A DNA stretch of 64,000 bases from Paramacrobiotus metropolitanus (lineage: Eukaryota; Tardigrada; Eutardigrada; Parachela; Macrobiotidae). Within the stretch, counting starts at the first letter, position 1, and every line of letters begins with the position of its first letter. The stretch is taken from assembly GCF_019649055.1 (NCBI RefSeq), contig NW_026570325.1:409567-473566 (forward strand), read 5' to 3'. Positions 9,251 through 21,453 of this stretch are shown in pieces. The notes under the pieces were generated by a model. That model did no database searches, was not told where the DNA came from, and was given only the letters and a program-made list of their open reading frames with translations. A program made the translations under genes and the position numbers.

Positions 9251-12200
9251 ATGCCTCTTACTGACCAGTATTTTTCGTGCGGAAAACGAAAGGGCTGCTT
9301 CAACCTGGGAAATGCAGTGCTGGTTAAATTAGTGGGTCACGATGAATATTACCTGGGATTTCTTCAAGATATGGACAGTGGTCGTTATTTTATTGATTTC
9401 GACTCCGCCAGCATCCTTCCACAGTGGGTGCCCGTTGCACAAATATGGACGCTGTTACTTCATGAGAGATACATCTATCCAAGGTGTGCGAACAAAGTGC
9501 ACGTTGCCTTGCGCGATACAGAAAGCGGCCCCTATATCTTTCGCCCTGGGAAACTTGTGCAACGTAATACGTATCGGAATCTCTTTTTAACCTGTGTTAC
9601 TGTGGATGCCGATGACCAACCTGGAAACAGCTTTCTCGTGGTCCATCATTGGCAGGTCGTAGAACACTTGCCCACGCCTCACGATGAACCAGCAGAGTGG
9701 TTAGGTCCCCAACATGTAACTGTTCCTGTGCCGGAATCAACAAAATTGTTAAACATCCATGAGAACCACATTATCCGTATGTTAGAAATGGTGTTCCGGG
9801 ATGGGGAACCAGAAAAGTTCCGGTGTCTTCTGGATCGGTTTTCCGTACAGGTGAAAACAGGTAAAGTCTGTTTTTTTATCCTGCACATTCAGTGCCCAAG
9901 AGGGTCGGCTACCTGCTGTGTGGACTGCGTCGGTAGTGGACGCGAGTTTTGTTGGATGAACAACACCGCGAAGAGGACAGCTGCGGGCGTTAAGAATTAT
10001 TTACTGAACTACTGCGACCAACCGGAGCCGTGTCACAACCTTAAAGAGCGTTTGACCTACTGTAAGTAAAGAACTTTTTTCCGGCAGGCTCCTTACGTGC
10101 TGTAACAAACCGGCCGCATTTAAGGTTGGTGACACCAAAACTAATAAATTTTTTGTTAGAAAGTAATAGTACTTAATCACTTATGATGTTGCATTTAACC
10201 CAAACAACAGGCAAATTTTTAGTAGGCTGGCTTTGATTTTTTCTAGTGCATAATTTCGATCCGTAACTCTTACGCATTCTATCGATCTGTATAAAACTAG
10301 ATTTATTTGTCATTTGAACGACACACTCTGTCGGACACATGGCGCCCTGGTAAGTACGAGCATTAAATAATTATGCAATTGTCAGGTTCTGTTCACCCTC
10401 TATATGGCTGCTGTTAGCTATGCCGCCCATTGTAATATTCAGATTGACCATTAATTCATGTTGATCAGTATTCACTTGAATGCGAAGCTAATATCACCCA
10501 TTTCGGGTTGTCTTTTATAACCTTAGTGGGAGAAGCTCTGTTCAGTGATATGCCACCCGAAATTTCAAAAGAAGTGCTGGTGTCTCTGGACGTTCACTCT
10601 AAAGTTAGTGCCAAAAGGTGAGAGTTTTGCGTGCCGATGTCGCATGGGCATCAATTTTTAACGACTACGCAGACGGTCATCCAGCATCCGAATATGTGGG
10701 GGTGTCCTGTAGTTTACGTGCACGACAAATTTAAGGTTATGCGTCATTCTCTGATGCACTGATAGAACTTGCGCGCTCTGGAATTCCATTTTGGCGGATC
10801 CCGCCAGCACAACCTGCACTGTCATCGACTTTGCCGATCTAACTGCGAGTATACAATGGCCGCTTCGCCGCGAAACGCAGGGCTATTTAACGGCACGCCT
10901 CCTGCACCGAACCGTGACTAAATCCACCAAAATATTGGTTCTGCGCAATCTTTTCCGCAACTGTGCTGATGCAGAAGTGGATTCTCGTGTGGGTCTTATT
11001 GTGGATCTGCTGAAGATAATCTGCGTGGTTCCGTTGCTCATCCTCCAAAACACATGCGTGTTCGTGGCCCCGCTGTTTCCGCGAGACGATGACGATCCGG
11101 ACGATCGGCACCTGGGGTCCATGTACTTCCTTCCGCTACGTTTCACCCGGGTGTGCCGTCGACTGATTATTCGACACTACAGTGTTGATCTTGCACGGTG
11201 TTATGGCTACGAGTTTGAGCACCGCATGCCCGGGCTCACTGACACCATGGAACCGTTGAATCTCACGATTACGATCCCCATAATGAGTTTTTCCAATGTC
11301 AGCAGTAAGATGGAGAAGTTACACTGCTTGCAAAGTTTCAAATTAGGATTAGAGGCGAACTTTCCTCCAGTGGATCTTTCCGTAAAACTCCAGTTGAAAA
11401 GTCTTTATGCTAGTTGGGTGGAAACGGTGCCATATCCTGGACCGCAGTGGCGTGAGCTGTGTCAGTATCTAATGCTGTGAGTATTATTGTTTCCTCAGTT
11501 ACGTACAGAGTAATTGTTGTACTTACCACAAACTTAAATTAAATATGTAGGTAATTTCAAGAAAATTACTTTTTTAATCTCTGTTTGAATTTGGATGAAA
11601 CAGTTATAGTATGCGGGTAAGTATCTTTACCCATACACAATTGGTAACCCCTTCACGATAACGTGTAGTGTAAATGTGCAAATACTAGTAACTGAGTTGA
11701 GAATAAAGAGTTGAATACTTTCAAAGAACAGTAACTGAGTTGAATACTTTCAAAGAATTTGAGGCGAATAGATTTTCTTAGGCGATTAGCATGTACTTTG
11801 GTGTTTTTCGTTCAATAGTTGCAATAGAAACTTGGAACACATGAAAAATGCTTGGTGCAACACCCATAGTTTCGCCCAACACGATGTCTTTACAAACTTT
11901 TTTCGCCTCATTACATTGTTCATAAACATAAAATGCAAAGGTTTTTATTTAGACACTGGGTATATAACATTAATTTGTGACTGATAAAGCGCAGCTCCGA
12001 ACTCATTGTGAATTTTAAACTGGCATATTGCTTAAGCTTTAATTAGCCTCGAGTAAGGACTACGGATTGATAAAAGGGATAGAAATATCCCTACGTTAAT
12101 TTACATTTACAATAAGGTATACCGTCAATAATGGTGGTGAATCGGTGTCTCACTTCATTTACGCTGCAAGATAGCTGTTATAAAACTTACATCGTTGATA

Positions 12201-12369
12201 AGCATATTATATTTGCAGTTATGGCACATGTGACTCTCCAGAGCTTTCCCGTTATTGGAAGGAACGGGATATGAGGGATTTAGACGTGATGGAACTTGGA
12301 AATTTTCAGCTCACCATAATGGCTCGCGGTTATCTGCCGGAACCAATCAAGAAATATCAGTGGGCGTAA
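9251..12369 (+). CDS. Gene B: intact Tudor-like/F-box family protein (587 aa, 4 exons)
   Basis: The only family copy that reads cleanly through all exons. Exons are 9251-10061, 10527-10617, 10766-11476 and 12219-12369, with introns of 465, 148 and 742 bp, all GT-AG, in phases 1, 2 and 2. The summed length is 1764 nt. Residues about 1-75 hold a Tudor/Agenet-like core (YYLGFLQDMD..YFIDFD..PQWVPVAQIW). Residues about 80-160 form a second module ending VVHHWQVV. About 195-270 is a Cys-rich segment. Residues about 277-312 form an F-box (MPPEISKEVL..LDVHSK..AKR/TCALWN) split by intron 2. Residues about 315-540 are the family domain (VIDF…RLLHR…VCRRLIIR…WVETVPYPGPQW), followed by a 48-residue tail ending GYLPEPIKKYQWA. 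F-boxes normally bind Skp1 in SCF ubiquitin ligases; the other domains would then pick the target. The function is inferred. The start at 9251 aligns with the other copies. Confidence 0.85.
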
Positions 12370-13329
12370 TTAAAGTTGTTTCGATAGGCTAAATTGTACC
12401 TCATACCGGATGGCAACTGCAATGCTGCGGTAATAAGGCTATTTTTATGTTGGAAACTTTTATAAACGTTCTGGCAGTACTATCTCCACTATAACGGTTT
12501 TTCCGATATTTGTGCTTTGGTAACACTAATGGAAGTTTTGAAAAGGCCCTGGGGGGAAAGTAAACTATATAAGCTTCGCCACGTAATCCCTATGAATACT
12601 CTGTCTTCAAAAAAAGAAATGAAATTTTTCTACGAGGTATTCCTCTGACCGGTCCCTGGTTGGTAGCATGAGCGATGGCGCAACAGATTGGATTTACCTA
12701 ATACCTACAGAGTGCCTGCATTAAAGGACGATGAGCGTTATCATATATGCCAATGTAAGCTGTTTACGGCACCAAATGAATAAAATCACAAGTAGCACAC
12801 AGATGCAAAAGAATACGAGTATAGTTAGAGTCATTTCTCGTCCAGGATTTTGTGGCAAATAGTTTCTGTGCAAAGACACGCGCCGTAAGCATGTCAGTTT
12901 TTCGTTTTATTCAGTTGAACACAACTTATGTACATGTTCCAAGCAAAAAAAGCTCCAGCCATAGCTTCGGCAGCAATACATAGTTCCCACGCGAAAAAAC
13001 AAGTAGTTATTAACATTAGTCTGTAAAAGACAGTGCAAAGTTAAACTAGCAATATTCCGATACAACAAGTAAGATGACATCCAAAACCCGAACACTGGGA
13101 AAAAATAATTTACAGTTGCTCCAGTAAACTTTTGAACTCTAATTTGCCCCTGCAGCGTGCAGCACGCCTAATGTTATGATACATTTCTTTGGAAAGTATA
13201 ACCATCGATGTTGCCGGAAAAGCGACTGCAGTATCCCATCGTCAAAGAAAAATACCGATTATTCTGGCAAATTGCCGTTATGCAATTAAATTGTGTACAG
13301 TATTATTGTAACAGCGCCAGATTACGCGG
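12370..13329. other. Intergenic, no supported gene
   Basis: Between gene B and the small minus-strand gene. An AATAAA lies near 12778 on the + strand and may serve gene B's 3' UTR. Otherwise I see only short open frames without recognisable content. Confidence 0.35.
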
Positions 13330-13875
13330 TTAATGGTCGGAATGAGCTCGGGAACGTTGTTCGTGTCCGGAAATAGACTGAGAAGCCTGCAACCTTGCAT
13401 TGGTTGGGATACATAATATTATTTCCTTTCATATAAGAAAAGTATTCAGACTCAGCGATCGTCAAACCTTTCACTACTTGCAAAGCTTTACCTATCTTGA
13501 CACTTGGCAGTATACAAAACAAACGAACTCTTCTCTGTATTTTACCGGCGAAGTATCGGCAACGTCCCGCTGGAATTTTTCTTGTGGCCCGTTATTTCCA
13601 GAATTTGTGGTCTGTCCACCAGTTCCATGTCCATCATGTTTATCTTCCGACATTGAAGACGCACGGCGATGCCACATGCGGTATGGCCAGCGCTTTCTTT
13701 TCTCAATGTCAACGTTCCCGGCATCCATACTTTTACGGAAAAGCCTGGGCATGATATTATGACCATGCTCGTCGTCCGACACGGATGACTTTCGCCGATT
13801 ACCGCTGCCATACGGTGGCGGATGGATGTGGTAGATGTTCATCCCTTCAGAAATTTGTGGTACCCAACAGGACAT
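13330..13875 (-). CDS. Small two-exon gene, function unknown (about 128 aa)
   Basis: Minus strand. ATG at 13875 in a good context (AACATGT), exon 1 13546-13875 (110 codons, phase 0), donor GTAAAA, intron 159 bp, acceptor TTGCAG and exon 2 13330-13386 ending TAA. The protein is hydrophilic and rich in His, Ser, Arg and Gly. It has two related stretches: GNRRKSSVSDDEHGHN and a later WHRRASSMSEDKHDGHG. Both carry an R-R-x-S-S basophilic kinase-type site followed by acidic residues and His/Gly. There is no signal peptide or membrane segment. I do not recognise the family. The splice model is my reading; without splicing the frame stays open to 13495. Confidence 0.45.
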
Positions 13876-14337
13876 GTTGTAGAAAATTGCTACGTTACTG
13901 ATGATTCTCAGTTAAGAGTGAATAGCGTAACTTCCTATTAATTTAGTTTGTTAGCGCCAAGCGTACTCAAAAGGTTGCTAAATTAGCAAATTAATGACTT
14001 TGCTAAAGAAAGCCGATTCCCTTTAAATAATATTCAAGCTTCGTAAAAGTAAATGATGCAATAACCAGCTAAATTTGCAAGCTGCGGTGGTGATCAGCCA
14101 AAGTGTAGCGCTGCAGTAACACGGCACCGGATATGTGAGAGATGTGATATCATCCGGTTTTATGTTAAATAATTGCACACTACCATAATTAGCAGAAAAG
14201 AATTTTATCAGTCTGACAGTCGCATGACAACCGTAGCAAAATCAGTGTTTGTCAGCAATGCCATGCTCACATGCCGGTCTCCATAAAACGAGGCACGCAT
14301 AAAACTGTGATAATACGCGGTATGTACAGATGTGTAC
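13876..14337. other. Intergenic, nothing recognised
   Basis: AT-rich sequence between the start of the small minus-strand gene and the 3' end of the non-LTR retrotransposon. Holds the putative promoter of the former. No ORF or repeat with support. Confidence 0.3.
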
Positions 14338-17300
14338 TTTATTTCAATAGCGTGATAACAATATCAAGATCTAATTACGGTTAAACGAAACAACATTCTC
14401 AACGGTACCGAATACGGAGGCAGCATTACCACGTTGAATTGCTAGAGAGATGTTCTGTTTCAAAAACTCAAGACTACGAATCTCGCCAGTTTGTAGGGAA
14501 ATCCTCTTCCCAATTTCGTTAACAAATCGTTTGGCAGATGTACCAAAACTACCGAAAGTTTCGAAGCCGACAGCCGCAAATTCGTATCGTCCCAACAGAA
14601 AACTGTACTTTTTGGCTTTCTCGGCTTCGGCATGGTCTGCTGCCGCTCCGGCCTTTACACTGGTCTGATCCAAATACGAACGGGCGACAGTATCAACACA
14701 GGTAACATCCCATGCCAAACACAGTCCCCTGGTCCATGGGAAAGTGGTGATGCCATCGGGACGTGTTTCGTTATCGTGATGCATGCCTCTAGGTTCAGTC
14801 CTTGCGGGAATACCTGCTGAGCCAAGAGCCCGTCGCAAGATGTCGTTAATGCAGTCATGTCTAGACCGTCTTCCCGCTGAAAATTTGCAGCTCAGGCCAT
14901 GATGACCGTCTGCTGCAACGTCGCTTCCACATTTACACTGGTGATCGGATGACGCCGGTGCGCCAAGCCGAATTGCAACGGCAATCCGAAACGTCTCATC
15001 ATCTAAAAGGTTTCCGATGGAGGAAGATGGAAGTGCGTGTGTCCAAGCGCCTGACTCCGGAGTGGAAACGGCTAACAGCCGGGCTTTGCTAGCAGGGTCT
15101 AAAGCATCGTGCAGCATGGTTGCCTGCTCTGTTAAACAATACGGAGTGTCCCATGCGCGTTGCAGGTGTCGGCTTTCCGATAAAGGAGGCGGTGCGTCGT
15201 CGGACAGGTACCTCCAAAGAGCCACGTGGTCCGTCACGTCAACTCCTGCTGAATGCGGCAACAGTCGGCAAACCAGACCTTGGGTAGCGTGAATCGAGGC
15301 CAAGTTGGCCGGCAAAGATAATTCCTCTACCCGTCGGATCCCGAGCCCACCACAGCGCACTGGCAGGGAAGCTTGACGCCATGCGGATGTGTCCATGCGC
15401 ACATTGCAGATGGACTGCAGCGACTGTCTAAGAACGTCGTCAAATTCGATGAGACTGTCTCGTGCTTCGAAGGTTGGGCAGCAACGTAAAAGGTGAATAA
15501 CCTTTGGCGCGCTGAGACTGCACTTCAATAAGAAGTAAGCTTGGTGTTTGGGTAACAGGTCGAGACGATTAGCAATTAGGCGCATAACTTCAGTTTTCTG
15601 CTGTATCGCTGACGTGATGCCGTTCTTCATCAGTGGAGCACCCAACAGACAGAGGTTTTCCGGTGCAGCAACTGAAACAGTTGGAAAACGTTCAAGGAAG
15701 GTTTTCACAGCTGCTTCCCGTTCATCGCAGGTCCCTCCACAGACAAAAATCTCACACTTAGACATGTTGACACTGAGTCCGGCTGCGTGTGCTGTATCGA
15801 TGACAGTCTGGAAGTCCGCTGCGACTGTTTCGACACACCCACCAAGTGTACCGTCGTCAAGAAACCACGCGTTAAAAGCTGCCTTGAGCGCGGAAGTTAG
15901 TGGAAGAATTCCCAGAGAAAATAAAAGTGGACCAAGTGGATCGCCTTGGTGGATGCCGCTCTGCGAGGACAAAATTTCATCGTCGAGGTATAGCTCCGAA
16001 TAGTGGCCGTAGCAGGCGTACAGGTAGTTCGCATATTCTGGAAGATGAACACTCGCAACTTCCATGACGGTGGCGCGGGAAATACAGTTGAAGGCATTCT
16101 TTAAGTCAATCTTCAGAAGAATTTTTACCTGATCTGGATCACTGCTCAAGAATTCACGAGCGGCATGCACGATCGCCTCGGCGCCCCCGTTGATACCGAA
16201 CCCCAATTGACTTGGTTGAAGGGCAGCTGTAGACCGTTCTTTAACGCGGCGGCATATGACTTTAGCCGTTAATCGTCTCAGAGTGTTACCGACCGCAATA
16301 GGCCTCAGGCCACCGTCTTTCTTCCGCAAGGCGATGAGTTTTGCACCGAAAAAATACGGACGAACGGAGTCTGGAATATTTCCCTGAACAATGATGTCCA
16401 GTAGCTGGGCCAGGCTTTTGCAAAAACTTGCGGAGACATCATCTTGAACTTTCCCCAACATATCCAGTAGGTGCTGAGGTAAAAGGCCGTCAGGACCTGC
16501 AGCGGACCCGCGTCGAAAACTGAGGATCGCATGACGTACCTCGTCCGCTGTAACCAATGGCGCTGGTGCGGTAATTCTGGGTCTATCAGGCAAGGGAGAC
16601 TCAGGATGTTTGGTTGCCATGATATCCAGGACCTCGCGCGACGTTTCAGCTATAGCATCAGTGGACATCAAAATGCGAACGGCCCCCGAACAATCGCCAT
16701 CGTCAATCTTGACCCCTACGCGTCTCACCAAGTCGCTGTTAGGATCTTTAGGCTTTTTAGGCTTCTTCCGTTTCCGACCTGGCGGACGTTTCTTCTCACT
16801 TTCAAAGTCTGCTACCGCGTTTTTCATCAAAGTGGCGAGAGAGACTTTGCGGGCACCATCAGGGCTTTCTGGAACAGCTAATACCTGCGATGCAAAAGAC
16901 AGGAGCGTTATCCAGTGCTGCTCATCGTTATGTTGCACGGCATTCTTGATGGTTTTCTCAAACGACGCTGCCACGGCTCGACGGGCGCCGTGTGGTACCC
17001 GGCGAGTAATTCGTTCTTTTGGCAACGTTGGTCTGCGTGCAGCCTGATCGGCGGGCGGGTTTACTGTCATCGGCGCAGAAGCTGCTGAAGCAGGAGGCTG
17101 TTGGGTTGAGACGGGAATAAGTTCGGGCTCTTGCGACAGGGTTCTGGGACATAATCGCCTGTGAGACCCCCATCCCTGTAACAATTTACCGCAGCCAGAA
17201 CAGGAGTATTGAGGCATAATATTAGCAGCCGCGGAGGAGCATTTGCAGAGAAAAACTGAGGCTGGAGACTTACGGGTACTCCGCTGGTGTGTCGCGGGAT

Positions 17301-17427
17301 GTCTACGGGACAGCTGCCACCACACAGCCTCTGGAGAACAACAATCTACCAGACTAAGGTCCCGTAGCCACCCTCCATACTGGATGACGGGAAATTTGCC
17401 ATCCAGGGGCAAAACAAACAAGCCCAA
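14338..17427 (-). mobile_element. Non-LTR retrotransposon with restriction-like endonuclease (RLE)
   Basis: The minus-strand element has one long ORF (zinc finger, reverse transcriptase, zinc knuckle, PD-(D/E)XK endonuclease), a short 3' UTR and an AATAAA at 14338-14343. The 5' boundary is unknown; the frame is open back to at least 17427, just downstream of CATCATCCAAAA repeats at 17440-17460. No target duplication was found. The single ORF with an N-terminal zinc finger and C-terminal RLE is the organisation of the R2/R4/NeSL/Hero/CRE group. I cannot say which clade, and there is no rDNA next to it. Confidence 0.85.
14371..17217 (-). CDS. RLE-type retrotransposon polyprotein (zinc finger, RT, endonuclease)
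   Basis: 948 aa from the first in-frame ATG at 17217; the frame is open upstream for 70 more codons. In order: a C2HC zinc finger just after the start (CSGCGK…SHRRLC); a Lys/Arg-rich linker (KRPPGRKRKKPKKPK, about 144-158); reverse transcriptase with motif A (KIDLKNAFNCIS, about 371), motif B (GIHQGDPLGP, about 421) and a catalytic F-L-D-D (about 452-455, followed by GTLGG). Then come a zinc knuckle CKCG…GHHGLSC (about 761), endonuclease motif R-PD…WDVT (about 820-837, 15 residues between the Asp residues) and KAKKY (about 867-871). All catalytic residues I looked for are present and there is no internal stop or frameshift, so this copy could be active. It would nick a target and copy its own RNA by target-primed reverse transcription. 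Confidence 0.88.
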   Translation of the reverse strand: MPQYSCSGCGKLLQGWGSHRRLCPRTLSQEPELIPVSTQQPPASAASAPMTVNPPADQAARRPTLPKERITRRVPHGARRAVAASFEKTIKNAVQHNDEQHWITLLSFASQVLAVPESPDGARKVSLATLMKNAVADFESEKKRPPGRKRKKPKKPKDPNSDLVRRVGVKIDDGDCSGAVRILMSTDAIAETSREVLDIMATKHPESPLPDRPRITAPAPLVTADEVRHAILSFRRGSAAGPDGLLPQHLLDMLGKVQDDVSASFCKSLAQLLDIIVQGNIPDSVRPYFFGAKLIALRKKDGGLRPIAVGNTLRRLTAKVICRRVKERSTAALQPSQLGFGINGGAEAIVHAAREFLSSDPDQVKILLKIDLKNAFNCISRATVMEVASVHLPEYANYLYACYGHYSELYLDDEILSSQSGIHQGDPLGPLLFSLGILPLTSALKAAFNAWFLDDGTLGGCVETVAADFQTVIDTAHAAGLSVNMSKCEIFVCGGTCDEREAAVKTFLERFPTVSVAAPENLCLLGAPLMKNGITSAIQQKTEVMRLIANRLDLLPKHQAYFLLKCSLSAPKVIHLLRCCPTFEARDSLIEFDDVLRQSLQSICNVRMDTSAWRQASLPVRCGGLGIRRVEELSLPANLASIHATQGLVCRLLPHSAGVDVTDHVALWRYLSDDAPPPLSESRHLQRAWDTPYCLTEQATMLHDALDPASKARLLAVSTPESGAWTHALPSSSIGNLLDDETFRIAVAIRLGAPASSDHQCKCGSDVAADGHHGLSCKFSAGRRSRHDCINDILRRALGSAGIPARTEPRGMHHDNETRPDGITTFPWTRGLCLAWDVTCVDTVARSYLDQTSVKAGAAADHAEAEKAKKYSFLLGRYEFAAVGFETFGSFGTSAKRFVNEIGKRISLQTGEIRSLEFLKQNISLAIQRGNAASVFGTVENVVSFNRN

Positions 17428-20400
17428 TCAATCATCATCCAAAACATCATCATCCAAAACAACATTCATTCAAAAACCGCCCATCGCAAACGAATCGCAA
17501 ACGTGCCACGGTTTGGTGAACCATTAGCAGTTAATCATTTGGACTGAGCTTATCTTATTTTCTTGAAATTTACAAAATTAATTTAGAGGTTTAGACGTCT
17601 AAAAACAGTTTTTGTTATTTGGATCTCCGAATATTTTAACGCTTCACCATTCAATTACATTTGTACAGATTCATTAGTGTACTGTCTTTTACGTTCATTA
17701 TACGCATATGGTAATAAAATTACATGAGATGAAATTATTGCTGATTGGTAGTGGGATGGTATTAATTTGCATCGAGCGCAACGAGATGCTACTAATATCC
17801 TTCGTCAAGAGCATAAAATTTTTCTGACGCCATGAAGAGCGTACGTCACACTTTTCCAATCCTACAGATCCAATACCATTACCCATTGGTACTGGAGCTT
17901 GCGCTTGTGCAATATTGTAGTTTACTATCACCACTAGTATTTATGTTGTTCACTTCTTCGTGTCCACCATGATCAGAAGCATTGAGTACATGGTTGAATA
18001 ATGAAACGCTCAGCAATCCAGTTTGTTAATGATTATCACACTCTTATGCGTCTACGGCGATACGGCACGACGGAAACGCTTGTGACACGCTGCAAATTGG
18101 CGGCACTAAACAAGTAATTAAAGCAATCACAACACAGAACAAGTCGCGTGGTGTTTTCGTGCTGTTGTAATTAATCAGCCCGCATATAAGTGAATAAATA
18201 CGCAACACAAATATTATACATATTATCCTAAAGCATAAGATAAAGGGGGCCAATAACTGCAATCGATTGTCTCTCGAAGAACTTTTGCCAGAATTTGAGT
18301 TGGAAGACTGAGCAGCGGTCGCCCTATGCAAGAAAGAGAAGAGCGTACAAAATATTATGTCTAAGCTGGTCAACAATATGTTAAAACGAAATTCGTGGCA
18401 GACTTTTCACTCATCACCGTAAACTATAATTTATTCCACGACGATAAGATTTTACTCCCAGGCACATCTTTGGTAGACTCGTTTTGCCAATAAAAGTTGG
18501 TTTGTTGGTTCCAGTTGCACAAACATCGTACAGATCAACATGAGATCAACAAGAAAACAAAAACCTTCTACGGATGCGAAGCAGTCTTATCTCACTCTTT
18601 TTTTCCGCACTCACGGCCGTACTGTACATATACGCGCTCTGACGGCAGTCAACGAAATTGATGTTTGGCGCAATCAAAACTGATCGGATTCAGTACTCGT
18701 ACGCTGTCACCGCTGATGCCCTGCATCAGTCCAGATTGCCACAATGTGCATCAGAAAGCGCCATTATAAAGTTCGTAAACTTCAGCTCACCACTGCGCAT
18801 GCGACAAAAAAAATACGATGACTTCGTTCAACAGTAAAAGTCAACGACAACAACTTACGCTCGAAAAATTTAAAATTGCGCTGTAATACACTTTCTTTGT
18901 AACTCCGATTCAGAATACGCATGAAATCTTATGATTGATAATGGAAACTTTATTGATTTCTGTAGCGCCATACTCGCAAAATAAAAGCATGCATTAAAAG
19001 TGGACATTGTAGCAGCAGTTTACCACTGACCAGAGTTCCGTTTGTGCAACCTTCTTTAGCTTTTGCCCGGTCACAGCGCTGAAATTTTTCCTTCTTCTTA
19101 ATCCTTCTTAACAGTCGCTCGAACGCTTCTTTGATAGCGCACGATTGCGCTGCCAGCAAAACCGGATACAAGCCGAAAATGCTTACGGAACCGCTATATG
19201 GCGATTCTCCCCCATATCATCGGAACAAGCCATCTGTTACAAGCCGCGTCTGATTTACTTTTAACGAAGACGCCTGGATCCACCTGGCATCGCGGCGTAC
19301 GCTGATATAAAATTAGACGTATTATTATTCATTGACGTAGCAGGTATTTGGGTTACTGTTGTCAAGTTTTCAGTGTTATCAGATACTTTAATGAAAGGCG
19401 ATTAAGCTCTTTATAAAATTGTTCGCCTTTTTGCTCTTTTCTATAGTTTTTTTTGCCAGTTTGACTCTCCGCTCCAATCTCATGTTTTGCAATTTCCATT
19501 TTGTGCGCTAGGGTTGTTCAAACTTTTCTAATTTTCGTAATCAGCAGACGCAATAAAACGTAAATAATACAATGAGAGAATAAGGACGTTTTGGGGCGCA
19601 ACATCTTTTGCAAACAATTTCTGACAGACACACCAATAGGCAATACGCCATTTCGATTTTGAAAAAGACTGTTCAGAAATCTTACAATTCAGTCAGGTTT
19701 CTTGAGAGGTTTGATTCCTCCTGCGAATGACCTTTACACTTATGACATAAGTTTATATATGAACTGACATACTATAACACGATGTTTGGAATGCTCAAGA
19801 ATGAAAGCGTTAGTGGAGTTACAGTGAAGCGCCGTTTTATAACTACTGGAGCAAATTTCACTTGTTTTATCAAAACTTTTGCCGCCGGAATCAAACCATT
19901 CAAAAATAAATTGTGGTCGCTGATCTAAGCCATTTTGCTTCTAGAGGGATTGAGCTACTAATAATAAACTTAAAGCTGTGCTGTGCTCTTGCGATCAATC
20001 AACATAAAAAAAACATAAGAAATTTAAAGCCAGAGGCATTTTTTAAAATACTCTGTTACTACCGTTGTAACAACAGTGACGGAAATTTACCGTGAGATGG
20101 TCGCTAATAGTACCACTTTCTAAAACAGAAATCTGAAGTTTAAGTATACTGCAAGAACAGAAATCTGTTGGATGAAAAGACTATTCAGCTATCAAACGGA
20201 AGTGAATAGTACGCTTGTTTCCGCGAAGGAGAAGAAACACACTTACAAATCTGGTAGCAATCCTGTGGCATATGCCTATCATCCGATGGCAACGGAGTAA
20301 TTTGTTTGTTGTGGTGAGTTGATAATCAGTTGGTTATGCAGCGAGCACGCAGAGAATCACGTACTAAATACATACAGATTCTGCAATAGCTGAACACTAT

Positions 20401-20616
20401 TTAGCTATTTAGCTGACTGGCGATGTAGTCGTTGTACTCCTTCGCACTAGCAAAATTGAATTTTCAAGGCGAGGAATGCCTCTGATACAAAAATCGGCAT
20501 GAGGTTTTCCTTTACATTGCAGAGTTTTACTCAGTTCGTATGGACAGTCATACTGTGATGTGATTTGCAACGGAAGAAAGTGGCCAGAAAATATCAACCA
20601 GTGAATAATGTATTAA
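17428..20616. other. Long intergenic stretch with weak open frames only
   Basis: Mostly AT-rich. Two minus-strand frames may be exons. One at about 18044-18330 follows a possible acceptor (TTGCATAG) and encodes a hydrophobic segment LLAPFILCFRIICIIF. The other, about 17698-17890, begins MGNGIGSVG. I recognise neither and cannot join them by clear splice sites. No RNA gene, TIR or tandem array was found. Confidence 0.3.
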
Positions 20617-21063
20617 ATGTACTTTATGTCTCATAAAGCAATCAATAAAATGTTGACTCATGGTTTGTCTGTAAGTGCTTTAAAGCATTTACAGACTCCG
20701 GACGAATTCATCAGCATCGGGATTGCAGAGAGCGTCGTCTCCTGGATCAGTCAAGCCGGTTACTATGCCTCCGTATTTGCGTTGACAGAAATCAGTAAAG
20801 CCGGCGATCACCCTGTCGAATATCATCTGCCCGACATTCTGATGTCATCGATATCGGTGACGAATACGTTCAGCGGTAAACCGATCCGATCTGTTCAGGC
20901 GTTGATTGTTTTCTCTTCGATATGTTCGCGCTGTCCTTGCTTGGCCAAGCGCGATTACCTTCTGTTGATGCAAATAAATTCGAGCTGCGAAGCAACGAGC
21001 AAAATGGAACCAAACAAGCGGCCCAAAAGGTTTTTCGTTTGTGTCGTGTATCATATAGTATAA
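20617..21063 (+). other. Unrecognised open frame, 148 codons
   Basis: ATG at 20617, reads MYFMSHKAINK…SISVTNTFSGKPIRS… and ends TAA at 21063. Its central part (about 20690-20940) is more GC-rich than the flanks, as exons are elsewhere in the window. No domain is recognised, no paralogue is present here, and there is no convincing splice context. It could be a real exon or chance. Confidence 0.2.
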
Positions 21064-21245
21064 GAAAATTCACTTACTCAAGGATGCTTAAAAAACCAGG
21101 TTGTCTGAAAAAGTTAATCAATTTTAATAAGGGTGCCTATAATTAACGGGATGCGGCAAAAGGGGTGGCTATAACGAGGTGTTGGGGTTGGCTGTAGTGT
21201 CATCCTAATTTTTTTCCCATTAGAGATTTAAAAAATACTAGATTA

Positions 21246-21453
21246 CTGTACTGACACCCTGCACTCGGAGAAAGTTTCTGCTGTGCAGCCACGCGTACGT
21301 TGTACGACTGCGTTCACTGCTCACATACACGGCTTGCAACTGCATGCAGACTGCTGGCTATTGGTTGAACGCATCGGCTTTAAATCCACCTGTCTACAGT
21401 CTTGTGCTTCTCATACTGTACAAAATTTCTCCAAGTGCAGGGTGTCAGTACAG
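21246..21453. mobile_element. MITE, 208 bp, TA-flanked
   Basis: Terminal inverted repeats of 28 bp with one mismatch, beginning CTGTACTGACACCCTGCACT, flanked on both sides by TA (21244-21245 and 21454-21455). This is the signature of Tc1/mariner-type MITEs. No coding capacity. Confidence 0.75.

Noticed and set aside
14450-17047. Several + strand open frames of 60-150 codons within the retrotransposon
   Set aside because: They are antisense shadows of the long minus-strand ORF and show no domain of their own.
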